Shown: positions 5,958 to 13,568, counted from the first letter of the stretch. The stretch: DNA of 15,141 nt from DBFJGL01 sp048394785 (GCA_048394785.1 DBFJGL010000038.1:1-15141); one strand, 5' to 3'. Translations and numbers: made by a program. The notes: generated by a model not told the origin, from the sequence alone.

Positions 5958-7793
5958 ATGTCAAACCCCGTTGCTATCCGACTCAAAGGTATTTCCAAAT
6001 ACTTCGGCGAAGTGGTAGCCAATAAAAACGTGGACCTCACCGTATATCGCGGTGAGATTCTTTCCGTTCTCGGTGAGAACGGCAGCGGTAAGACTACGTT
6101 AATGAATATGCTTTCGGGAATTTATTTTCCCGACGAAGGACACATTTTCGTTGACGGCGAACCTGTTATAATTCGTTCCCCGAGGGACGCTTATCGCTAC
6201 AAAATAGGAATGGTGCACCAACACTTCAAGCTTGTTGACGTGTTCACCGCAATCGACAATATTATTTTGGGCGAAGATATGCCGCCTTACAGCATATCCG
6301 AAAACGCCGTTAAACTCAAAGAACAGGCAAACGAGCCGCACTACGTAATTGACAGCGATGACGTCGAGGCTCCCGTTAAAACGGTGCGTCAGACCGACAC
6401 AAAGCAAGGCAGGCTTAAACTTGCCGCGAATATTGCGTCGCTGCCGTTTGTAAAATTTGCCAAAAAGGCAAAATTTAATTGGTTGCCGCGCAGACGCGGA
6501 CAAAGCGTGTTCGACGTAGCCGAAAAATACGGCTTCGATATAAATCTCAAAAAGAAAATTTACGATATGTCCGTCAGTGAAAAACAGACTGTCGAAATCA
6601 TAAAGGTGCTTTATCGCGGCGCAGACATACTTATACTTGACGAACCCACCGCAGTATTGACGCCGCAGGAAACGGAAAAGCTTTTTCAGGTGCTTCGCAA
6701 TATGCGCGAAGACGGAAAGTCTATAATCATAATTACTCACAAGCTCAACGAAGTTATGGCAATAAGCGACCGCGTCGCCGTTTTGAGAAAAGGAGAGCAT
6801 ATTGCCACCGTAAAGACTTCGCAAACCACTCCTCAAGAACTTACCGAAATGATGGTCGGTCACAAAACCGAACTCAATATCGACAGAGCCGAACCTGTCA
6901 ATCCCGAAAGCCGACTTGTTGTGGAGGGTTTATCGCTTGTCAATCGCGAGGGCGTCAAAGTGCTTGACGATGTATCGTTTGCGGCGCGTTCGGGCGAAAT
7001 TCTCGGCATAGCCGGCATTGCGGGAAGCGGACAGCGCGAACTGCTGGAAACCATAGCCGGTCTTTTGCGTCCGAGTTCGGGCGAAATCACTTACAACGAC
7101 CCCAAAAGCGGTAATGAAGAAAATCTCATCAGAAAGAGTCCCGCACAGATACGGGAACTCGGCGTAAGACTTTCGTTCGTGCCGGAAGACAGACTCGGAA
7201 TGGGACTTGTCGGCAATATGGACATCATAGACAATATGATGTTGAGAAGCTACAAGAGAGGCAAGGTGCTGTTTGTCGACAGTAAAAAAGAAGCGGACGA
7301 CAGTGCGCAGGACAAAAAACAGGTGCCTGCTCTTAAACCCAAATCCAACGCTCATTTCGACGGATTTTTCCTTGACAGAAAAAGACCTAAACAGCTTGCC
7401 GAAAATATCATACGCGACCTCGAAGTGGTTACGCCGAGTTCGCATACTCCCGTCAGACGACTTTCGGGCGGTAATATTCAGAAAGTACTTGTCGGACGCG
7501 AGATAGCCGCAGCCCCCACCGTTCTTATGGCGGCGTATCCCGTAAGAGGATTGGATATCAACAGTTCCTATACGATATACAATCTGTTGAACGCGCAGAA
7601 GGAGAACGGAGTTGCCGTCATTTACGTCGGCGAAGACCTTGACGTACTTGTGGAGTTGTGCGACCGCATTATGGTTATCTGCGCAGGCAAAGTGACGGGC
7701 ATTCTCGACGGAAGAAATACTAACAAGGAAGAAATAGGTTTGCTTATGACCGATTCCGCACCTGTTGCGAAGGAGGCAGTCGATGTCGAATAA
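5958..7793 (+). CDS. Duplicated ATP-binding subunit of the BMP-type nucleoside ABC importer, with inserts
   Basis: A 611-residue protein with two ABC domains that energises uptake by the adjacent permeases. Domain 1: Walker A GENGSGKTT (39-47), Q-loop VHQHF (86-90), signature reduced to MSVSEKQ (204-210), Walker B ILILDEPTAVLTPQE (224-238), H261. Domain 2: degenerate Walker A GIAGSGQRE (353-361), PEDR (409-412), intact signature LSGGN (502-506) and Walker-B region TVLMAAYPVRGLD without the catalytic glutamate, as usual in this family. Typical members have about 500-520 residues. The excess lies in charged inserts at about 112-180 and 436-476, each between Q-loop and signature in its domain. 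The start has GGAGGAAAGGG just upstream. The last 11 bases overlap the next gene, implying translational coupling. Confidence 0.93.
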   Translation: MSNPVAIRLKGISKYFGEVVANKNVDLTVYRGEILSVLGENGSGKTTLMNMLSGIYFPDEGHIFVDGEPVIIRSPRDAYRYKIGMVHQHFKLVDVFTAIDNIILGEDMPPYSISENAVKLKEQANEPHYVIDSDDVEAPVKTVRQTDTKQGRLKLAANIASLPFVKFAKKAKFNWLPRRRGQSVFDVAEKYGFDINLKKKIYDMSVSEKQTVEIIKVLYRGADILILDEPTAVLTPQETEKLFQVLRNMREDGKSIIIITHKLNEVMAISDRVAVLRKGEHIATVKTSQTTPQELTEMMVGHKTELNIDRAEPVNPESRLVVEGLSLVNREGVKVLDDVSFAARSGEILGIAGIAGSGQRELLETIAGLLRPSSGEITYNDPKSGNEENLIRKSPAQIRELGVRLSFVPEDRLGMGLVGNMDIIDNMMLRSYKRGKVLFVDSKKEADDSAQDKKQVPALKPKSNAHFDGFFLDRKRPKQLAENIIRDLEVVTPSSHTPVRRLSGGNIQKVLVGREIAAAPTVLMAAYPVRGLDINSSYTIYNLLNAQKENGVAVIYVGEDLDVLVELCDRIMVICAGKVTGILDGRNTNKEEIGLLMTDSAPVAKEAVDVE

Positions 7794-8967
7794 TAAAACG
7801 GAAAAGGAACCGCTTTTCCGTATTGTAAAACGTGATAATATGCCCAAATGGCAGGCGTGGACCATAAGAGCCGCGGCTGTTATAATCGCATTGCTCGTAA
7901 GCGCGGTTACCGCCGCTATATTAACCGACGGCGCAAGTTTCGGTTATTTTTTCAAAGGATTGTTTGACGGCGTGTTCGGGACGCAAAGGCGTATACTCAA
8001 CTTTTTCCAAGGCATAGCGATTTTGCTTTGTATCGCGCTTGCGGTTACTCCCGCATTCAAAATGAGGTTTTGGAATATTGGCGCCGAGGGGCAGGTGCTT
8101 ATGGGCGGTCTTGCTTGTATAGCGTGCATTCAATATCTCGGCGGACGGGTGAACAATTCTATGTTGTTGCTTATTATGGCGGCGGCAAGCATTGCGACAA
8201 GTATAATTTGGGCAATTATACCTGCGTTGTTCAAGGCGCGCTGGAAAACTAACGAAACCCTGTTTACGCTGATGATGAACTATGTGGCAATGCAGCTCGT
8301 TGCAAGTTGCATTTTTGTATGGGTTCCCAGCGGCTCGGGAGTTCTCGGTGTTCTCGATTTCGGGCACTTCCCCAAAATAGGCGGTCAGAACTACGTTCTC
8401 AATATCATAATCGTTGCCGTTCTGGTGGTGTTTATGTTCGTATATTTCCGTTTCAGCAAGCACGGATATGAGCTGTCCGTTGTTGGCGAAAGCGAAAATA
8501 CGGCAAAATATATCGGCATAAACGTAAAGAAAGTCATAATACGCACTATGGTGCTTTCGGGCGCGCTGTGCGGAGTGGCAGGACTGCTGCTTGTAGCGGG
8601 TACAGACCATTCTCTCTCTGTAAATACTGTAGGGGGCAGAGGCTTTACGGCAATTCTTGTATCCTGGCTCGGGAAGTTCAGTCCGTTTGCAATGTCGTTT
8701 ACGTCTATGCTGTATGTGTTCATAGAGCAGGGTGCAAGACAGGTTGCAACCAACTTCGATATGGGAGGCTCGTTCTCGTCGATAATCACAGGCATATTCT
8801 TTTTCTTTGTCATAGGTTGCGAGTTCTTTATCAACTATAAGATAAAATTCAGACCTCTCAAAAAGAAAAACTCCGATAATAACGCAACCGCCGATAAAAT
8901 CGAGGCAGATGACGAAAACGCCGTCGAGGCAGCGGTTAAAAACGAAGGCGAGGAGGTAATTGCGTAA
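7783..8967 (+). CDS. BMP-type ABC importer permease 1 (BPD_transp_2 family)
   Basis: A 394-residue integral membrane protein, one half of the translocation channel. After a charged cytoplasmic N-terminus it has a first hydrophobic segment (about 28-50), then several more. The family signature FWNIGAEGQVLMGG follows the second or third helix, and the block GYELSVVGESENTAKYIGI with its following KKVIIRT stretch is the cytoplasmic loop that contacts the ATPase. It resembles NupP/YufP. The last 40 residues are an unusual charged acidic tail (KKKNSDNNATADKIEADDEN and on). The start at 7783 is set by AGGAGG at 7771-7776; an upstream in-frame TTG at 7765 has no ribosome site. It overlaps the ATPase stop by 11 bases, and its own stop overlaps the next start (TAATG). 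Confidence 0.93.
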   Translation: MSNNKTEKEPLFRIVKRDNMPKWQAWTIRAAAVIIALLVSAVTAAILTDGASFGYFFKGLFDGVFGTQRRILNFFQGIAILLCIALAVTPAFKMRFWNIGAEGQVLMGGLACIACIQYLGGRVNNSMLLLIMAAASIATSIIWAIIPALFKARWKTNETLFTLMMNYVAMQLVASCIFVWVPSGSGVLGVLDFGHFPKIGGQNYVLNIIIVAVLVVFMFVYFRFSKHGYELSVVGESENTAKYIGINVKKVIIRTMVLSGALCGVAGLLLVAGTDHSLSVNTVGGRGFTAILVSWLGKFSPFAMSFTSMLYVFIEQGARQVATNFDMGGSFSSIITGIFFFFVIGCEFFINYKIKFRPLKKKNSDNNATADKIEADDENAVEAAVKNEGEEVIA

Positions 8968-9923
8968 TGTTCCTGACCTTTTTACAAAGTTCGATACGTT
9001 TCAGTACGATTTTCCTTTTCGGCTCTGTAGGCGAAACTCTCACCGAAAAATCGGGCAACCTTAACCTTGGTACTCCCGGCATTATGTGTATGGGAGCCGC
9101 CGGCGGAATTATCGGCGAAGCCGCTTATATTGCGTCGCTCTCCGACGTAAGTCAGATGTCGCCGTTCGGCGCGGTGTTCATTCCTTTCCTTATGGCTATG
9201 CTGTTCGGCGGATTGGGCGGATTGATTTACAGCGTGCTTACGGTTTCGATGCGTTGTAATCAAAATGTTACAGGTCTTGCTTTGACTACGTTCGGCGTAG
9301 GCTTCATAAGCTTTTTCGGCGGCAGAGTGGACGCAACGGGATTCAGCGCGGCAAGCAAATACTTTACGCAGTCGTTCTCGTTCGCAAACGAACTCGGTTG
9401 GTTCGGCAAACTGTTTTTCTCTTACGGCGCGTTGGTGTACATTGCAATTATCCTTGCGGTTATAGTCGCTGTCGTGATTAAAAAGACCAGAGTAGGACTT
9501 AATCTGCGCGCGGTAGGCGAAAATCCGGCAACGGCAGATGCGGCGGGCATAAGCGTTACGAAACATAAATACACGGCTACCGTTATCGGCAGTATGATTG
9601 CGGGACTCGGCGGACTGTTCTATATTATGGACTATCTCGGAGGCAGTATCGAATATTCCATAGACACGTACGGATGGATGGCGGTTGCTTTGGTCATATT
9701 TACGGTGTGGCGTCCAAATTGGGCGATACTCGGCTCGATAATATTCAGTATGCTTTACTTTATGCCGAACTATATATCGGTATCATTTGCTCAGAAGGAA
9801 ATAATAAAGATGATACCGTATGTGGTTACGATAATCGTGCTTGTCATCACAAGCATCGTTAGCCGCAGAGAAACTCAGCCGCCCGCATCGCTCGGACTGA
9901 CTTATTTCAGAGAGGAGCGGTGA
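8967..9923 (+). CDS. BMP-type ABC importer permease 2 (BPD_transp_2 family)
   Basis: A 318-residue membrane protein that pairs with permease 1 to form the channel; it resembles NupQ/YufQ. The family block LTEKSGNLNLGTPGIMCMGAAGG (residues about 25-47) corresponds to the ERSGVLNIGLEGMML motif of relatives. The loop VGLNLRAVGENPATADAAGI (near 190-210) is the usual ATPase-contact region. Hydrophobic helices fill the rest, with little polar sequence at either end. Its ATG shares one base with the preceding stop (TAATG at 8965-8969), and AGGAGGT at 8951-8957 serves as ribosome site, so translation is coupled. It is the last gene of the transporter operon; a terminator begins 53 bases downstream. 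Confidence 0.93.
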   Translation: MFLTFLQSSIRFSTIFLFGSVGETLTEKSGNLNLGTPGIMCMGAAGGIIGEAAYIASLSDVSQMSPFGAVFIPFLMAMLFGGLGGLIYSVLTVSMRCNQNVTGLALTTFGVGFISFFGGRVDATGFSAASKYFTQSFSFANELGWFGKLFFSYGALVYIAIILAVIVAVVIKKTRVGLNLRAVGENPATADAAGISVTKHKYTATVIGSMIAGLGGLFYIMDYLGGSIEYSIDTYGWMAVALVIFTVWRPNWAILGSIIFSMLYFMPNYISVSFAQKEIIKMIPYVVTIIVLVITSIVSRRETQPPASLGLTYFREER

Positions 9924-9975
9924 TGTTATTTTGATAAAGCTCCGCGTATGCGGAAGTGGGATAGAAAGGGATTAT

Positions 9976-10003
9976 GTAAAAGGGCGCGCACGCGCTCTTT
10001 TAC
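9976..10003 (+). terminator. Terminator of the transporter operon
   Basis: GTAAAAGGGCGC (9976-9987) pairs with GCGCTCTTTTAC (9992-10003) over 12 bp with one G-U pair and a 4-base loop. The A-run and T-run within the arms make it a bidirectional-type terminator: the 3' arm itself supplies TTTT, and GTTT follows. Confidence 0.8.
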
Positions 10004-10395
10004 GTTTGTCAGGGTATTTAGTGTTCTGATAAAGAACTGGGTTGCAAATAGTTTGCGGCGCGTTGTTAAATAACGAATAGTACAAAATCTTATATCGACG
10101 GCGTTTTTACAATGAGAAATATCTGAGAAAGTTTAGTTTTTTTGAGGTAGCAAATACGTTGTGTTGCTCAATAACAGACGGCGGTTGTAGCAATTCCTTT
10201 GCCAAAAGCGGTGAAATTAAAAATAATCGATTTGCGGAATAATTGTCAAACCTAATGGTTGGTATTAAGGAAGTCAACTGCATTTTAATAAAAATATCGG
10301 TATTTTGATATTTTTTGTAATTTTTGCATGCTAAAATTTATATATAAGATTTGCCCGCGGAGGTTTGCGACATTTGCGGAGGCAGAGGGGGAGAT
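10004..10395. other. AT-rich intergenic region without a recognisable gene
   Basis: No convincing open frame or RNA gene is seen in these 392 bases. An AT-only stem, AAAAATATC (10290-10298) with GATATTTTT (10307-10315), lies near the right end. Possible -10 sequences TAAAAT (10332-10337) and TATAAG (10343-10348) precede the phosphotransferase gene, but no well-spaced -35 box goes with them. The promoter of the next gene is presumably here and could not be fixed by eye. Confidence 0.5.
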
Positions 10396-11382
10396 ATGGA
10401 AAGCAAAACAAAAAACTATCTTACAGACGCGACGATAAAACATATTTTCGAAAATGCGAAAATAACAGGCGTGAGCGAAATTGCGCCGCTCGGGGCGGGC
10501 GAGTTTAACGCCGTTTATCTCGTTAAGGCAATCGGAAAAGAGTATGTGCTTAAAGTTGCGCCGACAGAGAATTTTCTGCCTTATGAACGGGATATGATGG
10601 CGGCGGAAGTTTATTGGTACAAACGTATGCGCGAAGATACTTCCATTCGAGTTCCCGAGGTTTATTTTTATGACGACAGCAAGCAAATTATTTCCTCCGA
10701 ATACTTTATTATGGAAAAAATCGAGGGAGAACAGCTCGACAAAATAAAGCTGTCGCGCGAGGAAAAAGAAGCTGCCGACAATGAAATATGTAAGATGGCG
10801 GCGAAGATGCACTCTGTAAAGGGCGAAAAGTTCGGATACATTCAAATGGGACTGCACGATGACTGGTATCAGGCAATCCGAGCGATGACCGTGTCGCTGA
10901 TAGAGAGCTGCGAGGCAAAAGGGCATAAGACGGCTCGCGGGCACAAACTGCTCAAATATATCGATAAGCACGCCGATATTCTCAAAAAAGCCGATTGTCG
11001 TATGGTGAATTTCGACATTTGGGCGCCTAATATTATCGTTCGCCGCAGTTCGTGTGGGTTGTCGTATTCCTGGATAGACCCCGAACGCTGTTTTTGGGGT
11101 GACAGAATTGCTGATTTTATGTGCCTGCATTTAATGAAAAACAGTATGTACGGTAAAAAGGACGCCGTCGCGGCGTATAATTCGGTTGCAAATGAACCGA
11201 TTGCGGTCAACGACGAAATAAATATAAGATACGCAATTTCAATGGCGTACGGCGGATTGATTATGGAGACTGAAAAGTATTACCGTTATTCGCCATTGCA
11301 TTTAGGATGGTGGCGCAATGTTTTTGCCGACGCATTCGTGTTTTATAAAACGGGCTTCGCTATTCTTAAACGCGCAAAATAG
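10396..11382 (+). CDS. APH / choline-kinase-fold phosphotransferase
   Basis: A 328-residue protein of the aminoglycoside phosphotransferase enzyme family (PF01636 type). Visible marks are the nucleotide loop LGAGEFNAVYLV (32-43), K53 in YVLKVA for ATP binding, E71, the hinge FIMEKIEGEQL (104-114), the catalytic loop VNFDIWAPNII (204-214) with D207 and N212, and the metal-binding IDPERCFWGD (227-236) with D228. The usual histidine of the HxD motif is replaced by N205. The substrate could be a small alcohol, sugar, amino sugar or drug; nothing here shows antibiotic resistance. The start at 10396 was chosen because the purine-rich AGAGGGGGAG sits just before it. The in-frame TTG at 10351 lacks a ribosome site and would add 15 residues. 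The MATE gene follows 49 bases later. Confidence 0.85.
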   Translation: MESKTKNYLTDATIKHIFENAKITGVSEIAPLGAGEFNAVYLVKAIGKEYVLKVAPTENFLPYERDMMAAEVYWYKRMREDTSIRVPEVYFYDDSKQIISSEYFIMEKIEGEQLDKIKLSREEKEAADNEICKMAAKMHSVKGEKFGYIQMGLHDDWYQAIRAMTVSLIESCEAKGHKTARGHKLLKYIDKHADILKKADCRMVNFDIWAPNIIVRRSSCGLSYSWIDPERCFWGDRIADFMCLHLMKNSMYGKKDAVAAYNSVANEPIAVNDEINIRYAISMAYGGLIMETEKYYRYSPLHLGWWRNVFADAFVFYKTGFAILKRAK

Positions 11383-11431
11383 AGTTTGCCGTTAAGGTCA
11401 ATCATATAAACGCGTTTATCCGCGAAATACG

Positions 11432-12826
11432 ATGAACGATAACAGGAATAATATCGAAAACGGAACGGAGCATACTTCTGATATGAAGCTGAAAGAGGAA
11501 TCCAAGGCTGAGCGTATGACAACGCAGAGCATTCCTAAGTTGGTGCTCAGTTTTGCCGCAACCACTCTTATCGCGCTTATTCTCAACTCTGTGTATAATC
11601 TTACCGACGCGCTTTTTGTTGGGTGGGGCGTGGGCGATTACGCGATGGGCGGAGTGTCTGTCGTCTTTCCGTTCGTGATTTTGCAAGGGGCAGTTTCAAC
11701 GGCGGTAGGCGGAGGAGCGGCGGCAATAGTGTCACGGAAGCTCGGGGAACAAAAATACGACGAAGCAGGCGAAGTTACTGTTAACGCGATGTTTGTTTTC
11801 TATATTACGGCACTGATTGTCACCGTTTTGGGGTTCGCGCTTATGAATCCGTTATTGCAACTGATGGGCATTACGGGTGACTTGTACGCGTACGCCAAGG
11901 AATATTTCGTGATTATCCTTGCGGGCAATGTGTTTTCGACGGGATTTTCGTCCATAATACGCGCCGAGGGCAAAATGCTGTACGGTTTGTTGATTTGGGT
12001 TATTCCCATTACGATAAACATTGTGCTTGACGCCGTGTTCATTTTTGCACTCGATATGGGCGTCAAGGGCTCGGCTCTTGCAACCGTTATTTGTCAGATA
12101 ATAAGCTTTATAATGAGCGTGCTTTTCTTTGCCAGGTTCTCGGAACAAATATTCAAAGGGGCACGGCTACGCTTGCGGCGCATTGCCGAAATCGCGGGGA
12201 TAGGATTTCCGTCGCTTGTGCAAATGGGAAGTTTATCCGTTATAACCGTATTGATAAACAATGTGTTAAGAGATGTTTGCGGTACGTTGGGTGTAACGAC
12301 GTTCGGATATATGAGCAAGCTGATAACGTATGCTTTGGTGCCATTCACTGCAATAACGCAGGCGTTGTCTCCCGTAGTAGGGTATAATTTCGGAGCAGGG
12401 AACAGCGGTAGAGTAAAGCAGGCAATACGCTTCTCTGCGGCGTTGGGTTTTGCATATGCCGCGGTCGCGCTCGTTTTTGTGGAGTCAATCCCCGAATATC
12501 TGATGATGATATTTACACAAGATAAACAGATTATAGACTTGGGCGCGGACGGAATGAGAATAATTGCGGCGGCGTTGCCGTTTACTCCGCTGCCTATGCT
12601 TATCGGTGCGGCATTGCAGGCGCAGGGCAAAAAGCTTTGGTCTCTGTTGCTATATGCATCAAATCTTATTTTTCTTCCTCTTCCTCTTTTTCTTATGGGT
12701 AAATATCTGTACGTTGACGGAGTATGGTGGGCGTATGTAATAGCATCGGCTTGCTCAACGCTTCTCGCCATTTTCAAAATTGCGTTTAATAAACGGAATA
12801 TATCCGTATCGTCAACATACATTTAA
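11432..12826 (+). CDS. MATE-family multidrug/sodium antiporter
   Basis: A 464-residue inner-membrane transporter of the MATE family. After a hydrophilic N-terminus the family core begins at MTTQSIPKLVLSFAATTLIA (residues 29-48). NSVYNLTDALFVGW is the first conserved MATE helix block, and VGGGAAAIVSRKLGEQ and the second-half RIAEIAGIGFPSLVQM and SPVVGYNFGAGN are typical repeats. About twelve hydrophobic segments are visible. It should export cationic compounds or metabolites using Na+ or H+, but the substrate cannot be predicted. The start is uncertain: the ATG at 11432 has no clear ribosome site. ATGs at 11483 (GGAG 12 bases upstream) and 11516 (at the family core) are alternatives that would trim 17 or 28 residues. 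It may be co-transcribed with the phosphotransferase. Confidence 0.92.
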   Translation: MNDNRNNIENGTEHTSDMKLKEESKAERMTTQSIPKLVLSFAATTLIALILNSVYNLTDALFVGWGVGDYAMGGVSVVFPFVILQGAVSTAVGGGAAAIVSRKLGEQKYDEAGEVTVNAMFVFYITALIVTVLGFALMNPLLQLMGITGDLYAYAKEYFVIILAGNVFSTGFSSIIRAEGKMLYGLLIWVIPITINIVLDAVFIFALDMGVKGSALATVICQIISFIMSVLFFARFSEQIFKGARLRLRRIAEIAGIGFPSLVQMGSLSVITVLINNVLRDVCGTLGVTTFGYMSKLITYALVPFTAITQALSPVVGYNFGAGNSGRVKQAIRFSAALGFAYAAVALVFVESIPEYLMMIFTQDKQIIDLGADGMRIIAAALPFTPLPMLIGAALQAQGKKLWSLLLYASNLIFLPLPLFLMGKYLYVDGVWWAYVIASACSTLLAIFKIAFNKRNISVSSTYI

Positions 12827-12912
12827 CAGACTTCCGGCATAATCGCTTTTCTCAGAGGAGACGCACCGCAGTTTTTGCAAAATAATACAAATTATCTCAT
12901 AAAACAACATAA

Positions 12913-13051
12913 TTCGACACGTTCGATTTTTACATCGACATTGCATTTAGCTCCATTTGGCTTCATAATAAATAAACAAAATTCGACATACAATATATAA
13001 TTTCGACAAATATCGACAGCAGTAACGGTGTTGACAACCACATTCTCGACA
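12913..13051. promoter_or_regulatory. Cluster of TTCGACA repeats matching the Spo0A box
   Basis: Exact TTCGACA occurs at 12913-12919, 12982-12988 and 13002-13008. One-mismatch copies are ATCGACA at 12934-12940 and 13012-13018, and CTCGACA at 13045-13051. All six share one orientation. The first-base offsets are 21, 48, 20, 10 and 33, several close to multiples of the helical turn. TTCGACA is the reverse complement of the known Spo0A box TGTCGAA. The region has no gene: MATE ends at 12826 and ssrA points toward it from the right. Binding by Spo0A is inferred from the motif only. Confidence 0.55.
12973..13001 (+). promoter_or_regulatory. Candidate promoter inside the TTCGACA cluster
   Basis: TAAACA (12973-12978, 4 of 6 matches), a 17-base spacer and a perfect TATAAT (12996-13001). 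One exact TTCGACA lies in the spacer and another directly follows the -10 box, an arrangement that would suit repression. It would transcribe toward the GC-rich block at 13075-13137 and antisense to ssrA. There is no coding frame downstream, so any product would be a non-coding RNA. Confidence 0.35.
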
Positions 13052-13074
13052 CAACTATCTAAACTGTGTCCAAT

Positions 13075-13137
13075 CGCGTGCAGCCGAAGGGGTTCACGCG
13101 CGGAGCGCGGGGCAAATATTGCCCGAACTCCCCGCAC
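13075..13137. repeat. GC-rich block of nested inverted repeats beside ssrA
   Basis: A GC-rich island in an otherwise AT-rich gap. It contains CGCGTG (13075-13080) with CACGCG (13095-13100), GGGCAA (13110-13115 region) with TTGCCC around ATA, and GCGGGG (13107-13112) with CCCCGC (13130-13135). Its right end, AACTCCCCGCAC (13126-13137), is an inverted 12-base copy of the tmRNA 3' sequence at 13179-13190. No U-tract follows on either strand inside the block. Its function is unknown. Confidence 0.5.
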
Positions 13138-13140
13138 AAT

Positions 13141-13165
13141 AAAAAATGCGCCTGTACAGACACAT
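13141..13165 (-). terminator. Rho-independent terminator of ssrA
   Basis: Read on the minus strand, ATGTGTCTG (13165-13157) pairs with CAGGCGCAT (13154-13146) including two G-U pairs; the innermost pairs must open to form the loop. The run of T at 13145-13141 follows. It starts 5 bases beyond the encoded CCA end of tmRNA. Confidence 0.8.
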
Positions 13166-13170
13166 TTGGG

Positions 13171-13536
13171 TGGTGGAGGTGCGGGGAGTTGAACCCCGGT
13201 CCAAGCAACTATTCACGGCACTTTCTACACGTTTAGCTTATGATTGAATTTTTCGCACTTCGGCACACAAGCAAGCCTCGGATTGATGAGTCCCTGATGA
13301 CAGCAACCTTACGGGACGATGGGGCTGCGTTGTCCGTTTTTCTGATGCCGATTGCTAAGGGAACGGAAAACCTCAGGTCGACACGCTGTCAGTTAATTAT
13401 GCAGCGAGAGCGAACTCCATATTGGAGCTCTCATTATTATTTTTCGCGTTTAATTTTAGCGTTCCGTTGATAATGCAGACGAGCCTGCAACGTGCTTATA
13501 CCGCTTCAAACCACCTGTCGAATCCAGTACACCCCC
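13171..13536 (-). ncRNA. ssrA: Transfer-messenger RNA (tmRNA)
   Basis: A 366-nt tmRNA that rescues stalled ribosomes by trans-translation together with SmpB. The 5' end (from 13536) reads GGGGGTGTACTGGATTCGAC, the near-universal tmRNA start. The 3' end is a T-arm with GGGGTTCAACTCCCC followed by GCACCTCC, A and an encoded CCA at 13173-13171. GGGGGTG pairs with CACCTCC as the seven-pair acceptor stem with one G-U. The tag frame starts after TAAAC with the resume codon GCG (13447-13445) and ends at TAA (13399-13397). It encodes AKNNNESSNMEFALAA, ending in the ALAA protease signal typical of Bacillota. It has its own promoter and terminator. A plus-strand frame of 76 codons in this region is a shadow. 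Confidence 0.97.
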
Positions 13537-13568
13537 GGACGCGAAATGGGAAATCGGCGATTGATACG

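Noticed and set aside
6930..7865. A 311-codon minus-strand frame
   Set aside because: It is antisense to the ATPase and permease 1, whose motifs and ribosome sites are clear.
10285..11130. A 281-codon minus-strand frame
   Set aside because: It is antisense to the phosphotransferase, whose motifs (LGAGEFNAV, NFDIWAPN, IDPER) are evident.
10396..11382. Aminoglycoside resistance gene
   Set aside because: Only the general APH fold is visible. Sequence features specific to known resistance kinases are absent, and the HxD histidine is replaced.
13031..13061. Promoter TTGACA (13031-13036) with TATCTA
   Set aside because: The 19-base spacer and a poor -10 with 3 of 6 matches make it weak. The TTGACA is better seen as a relative of the TTCGACA repeats.
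13126..13190. Attachment-site duplication of an element integrated in ssrA
   Set aside because: The 12-base copy is inverted, not direct, and no integrase or phage gene is in the window.
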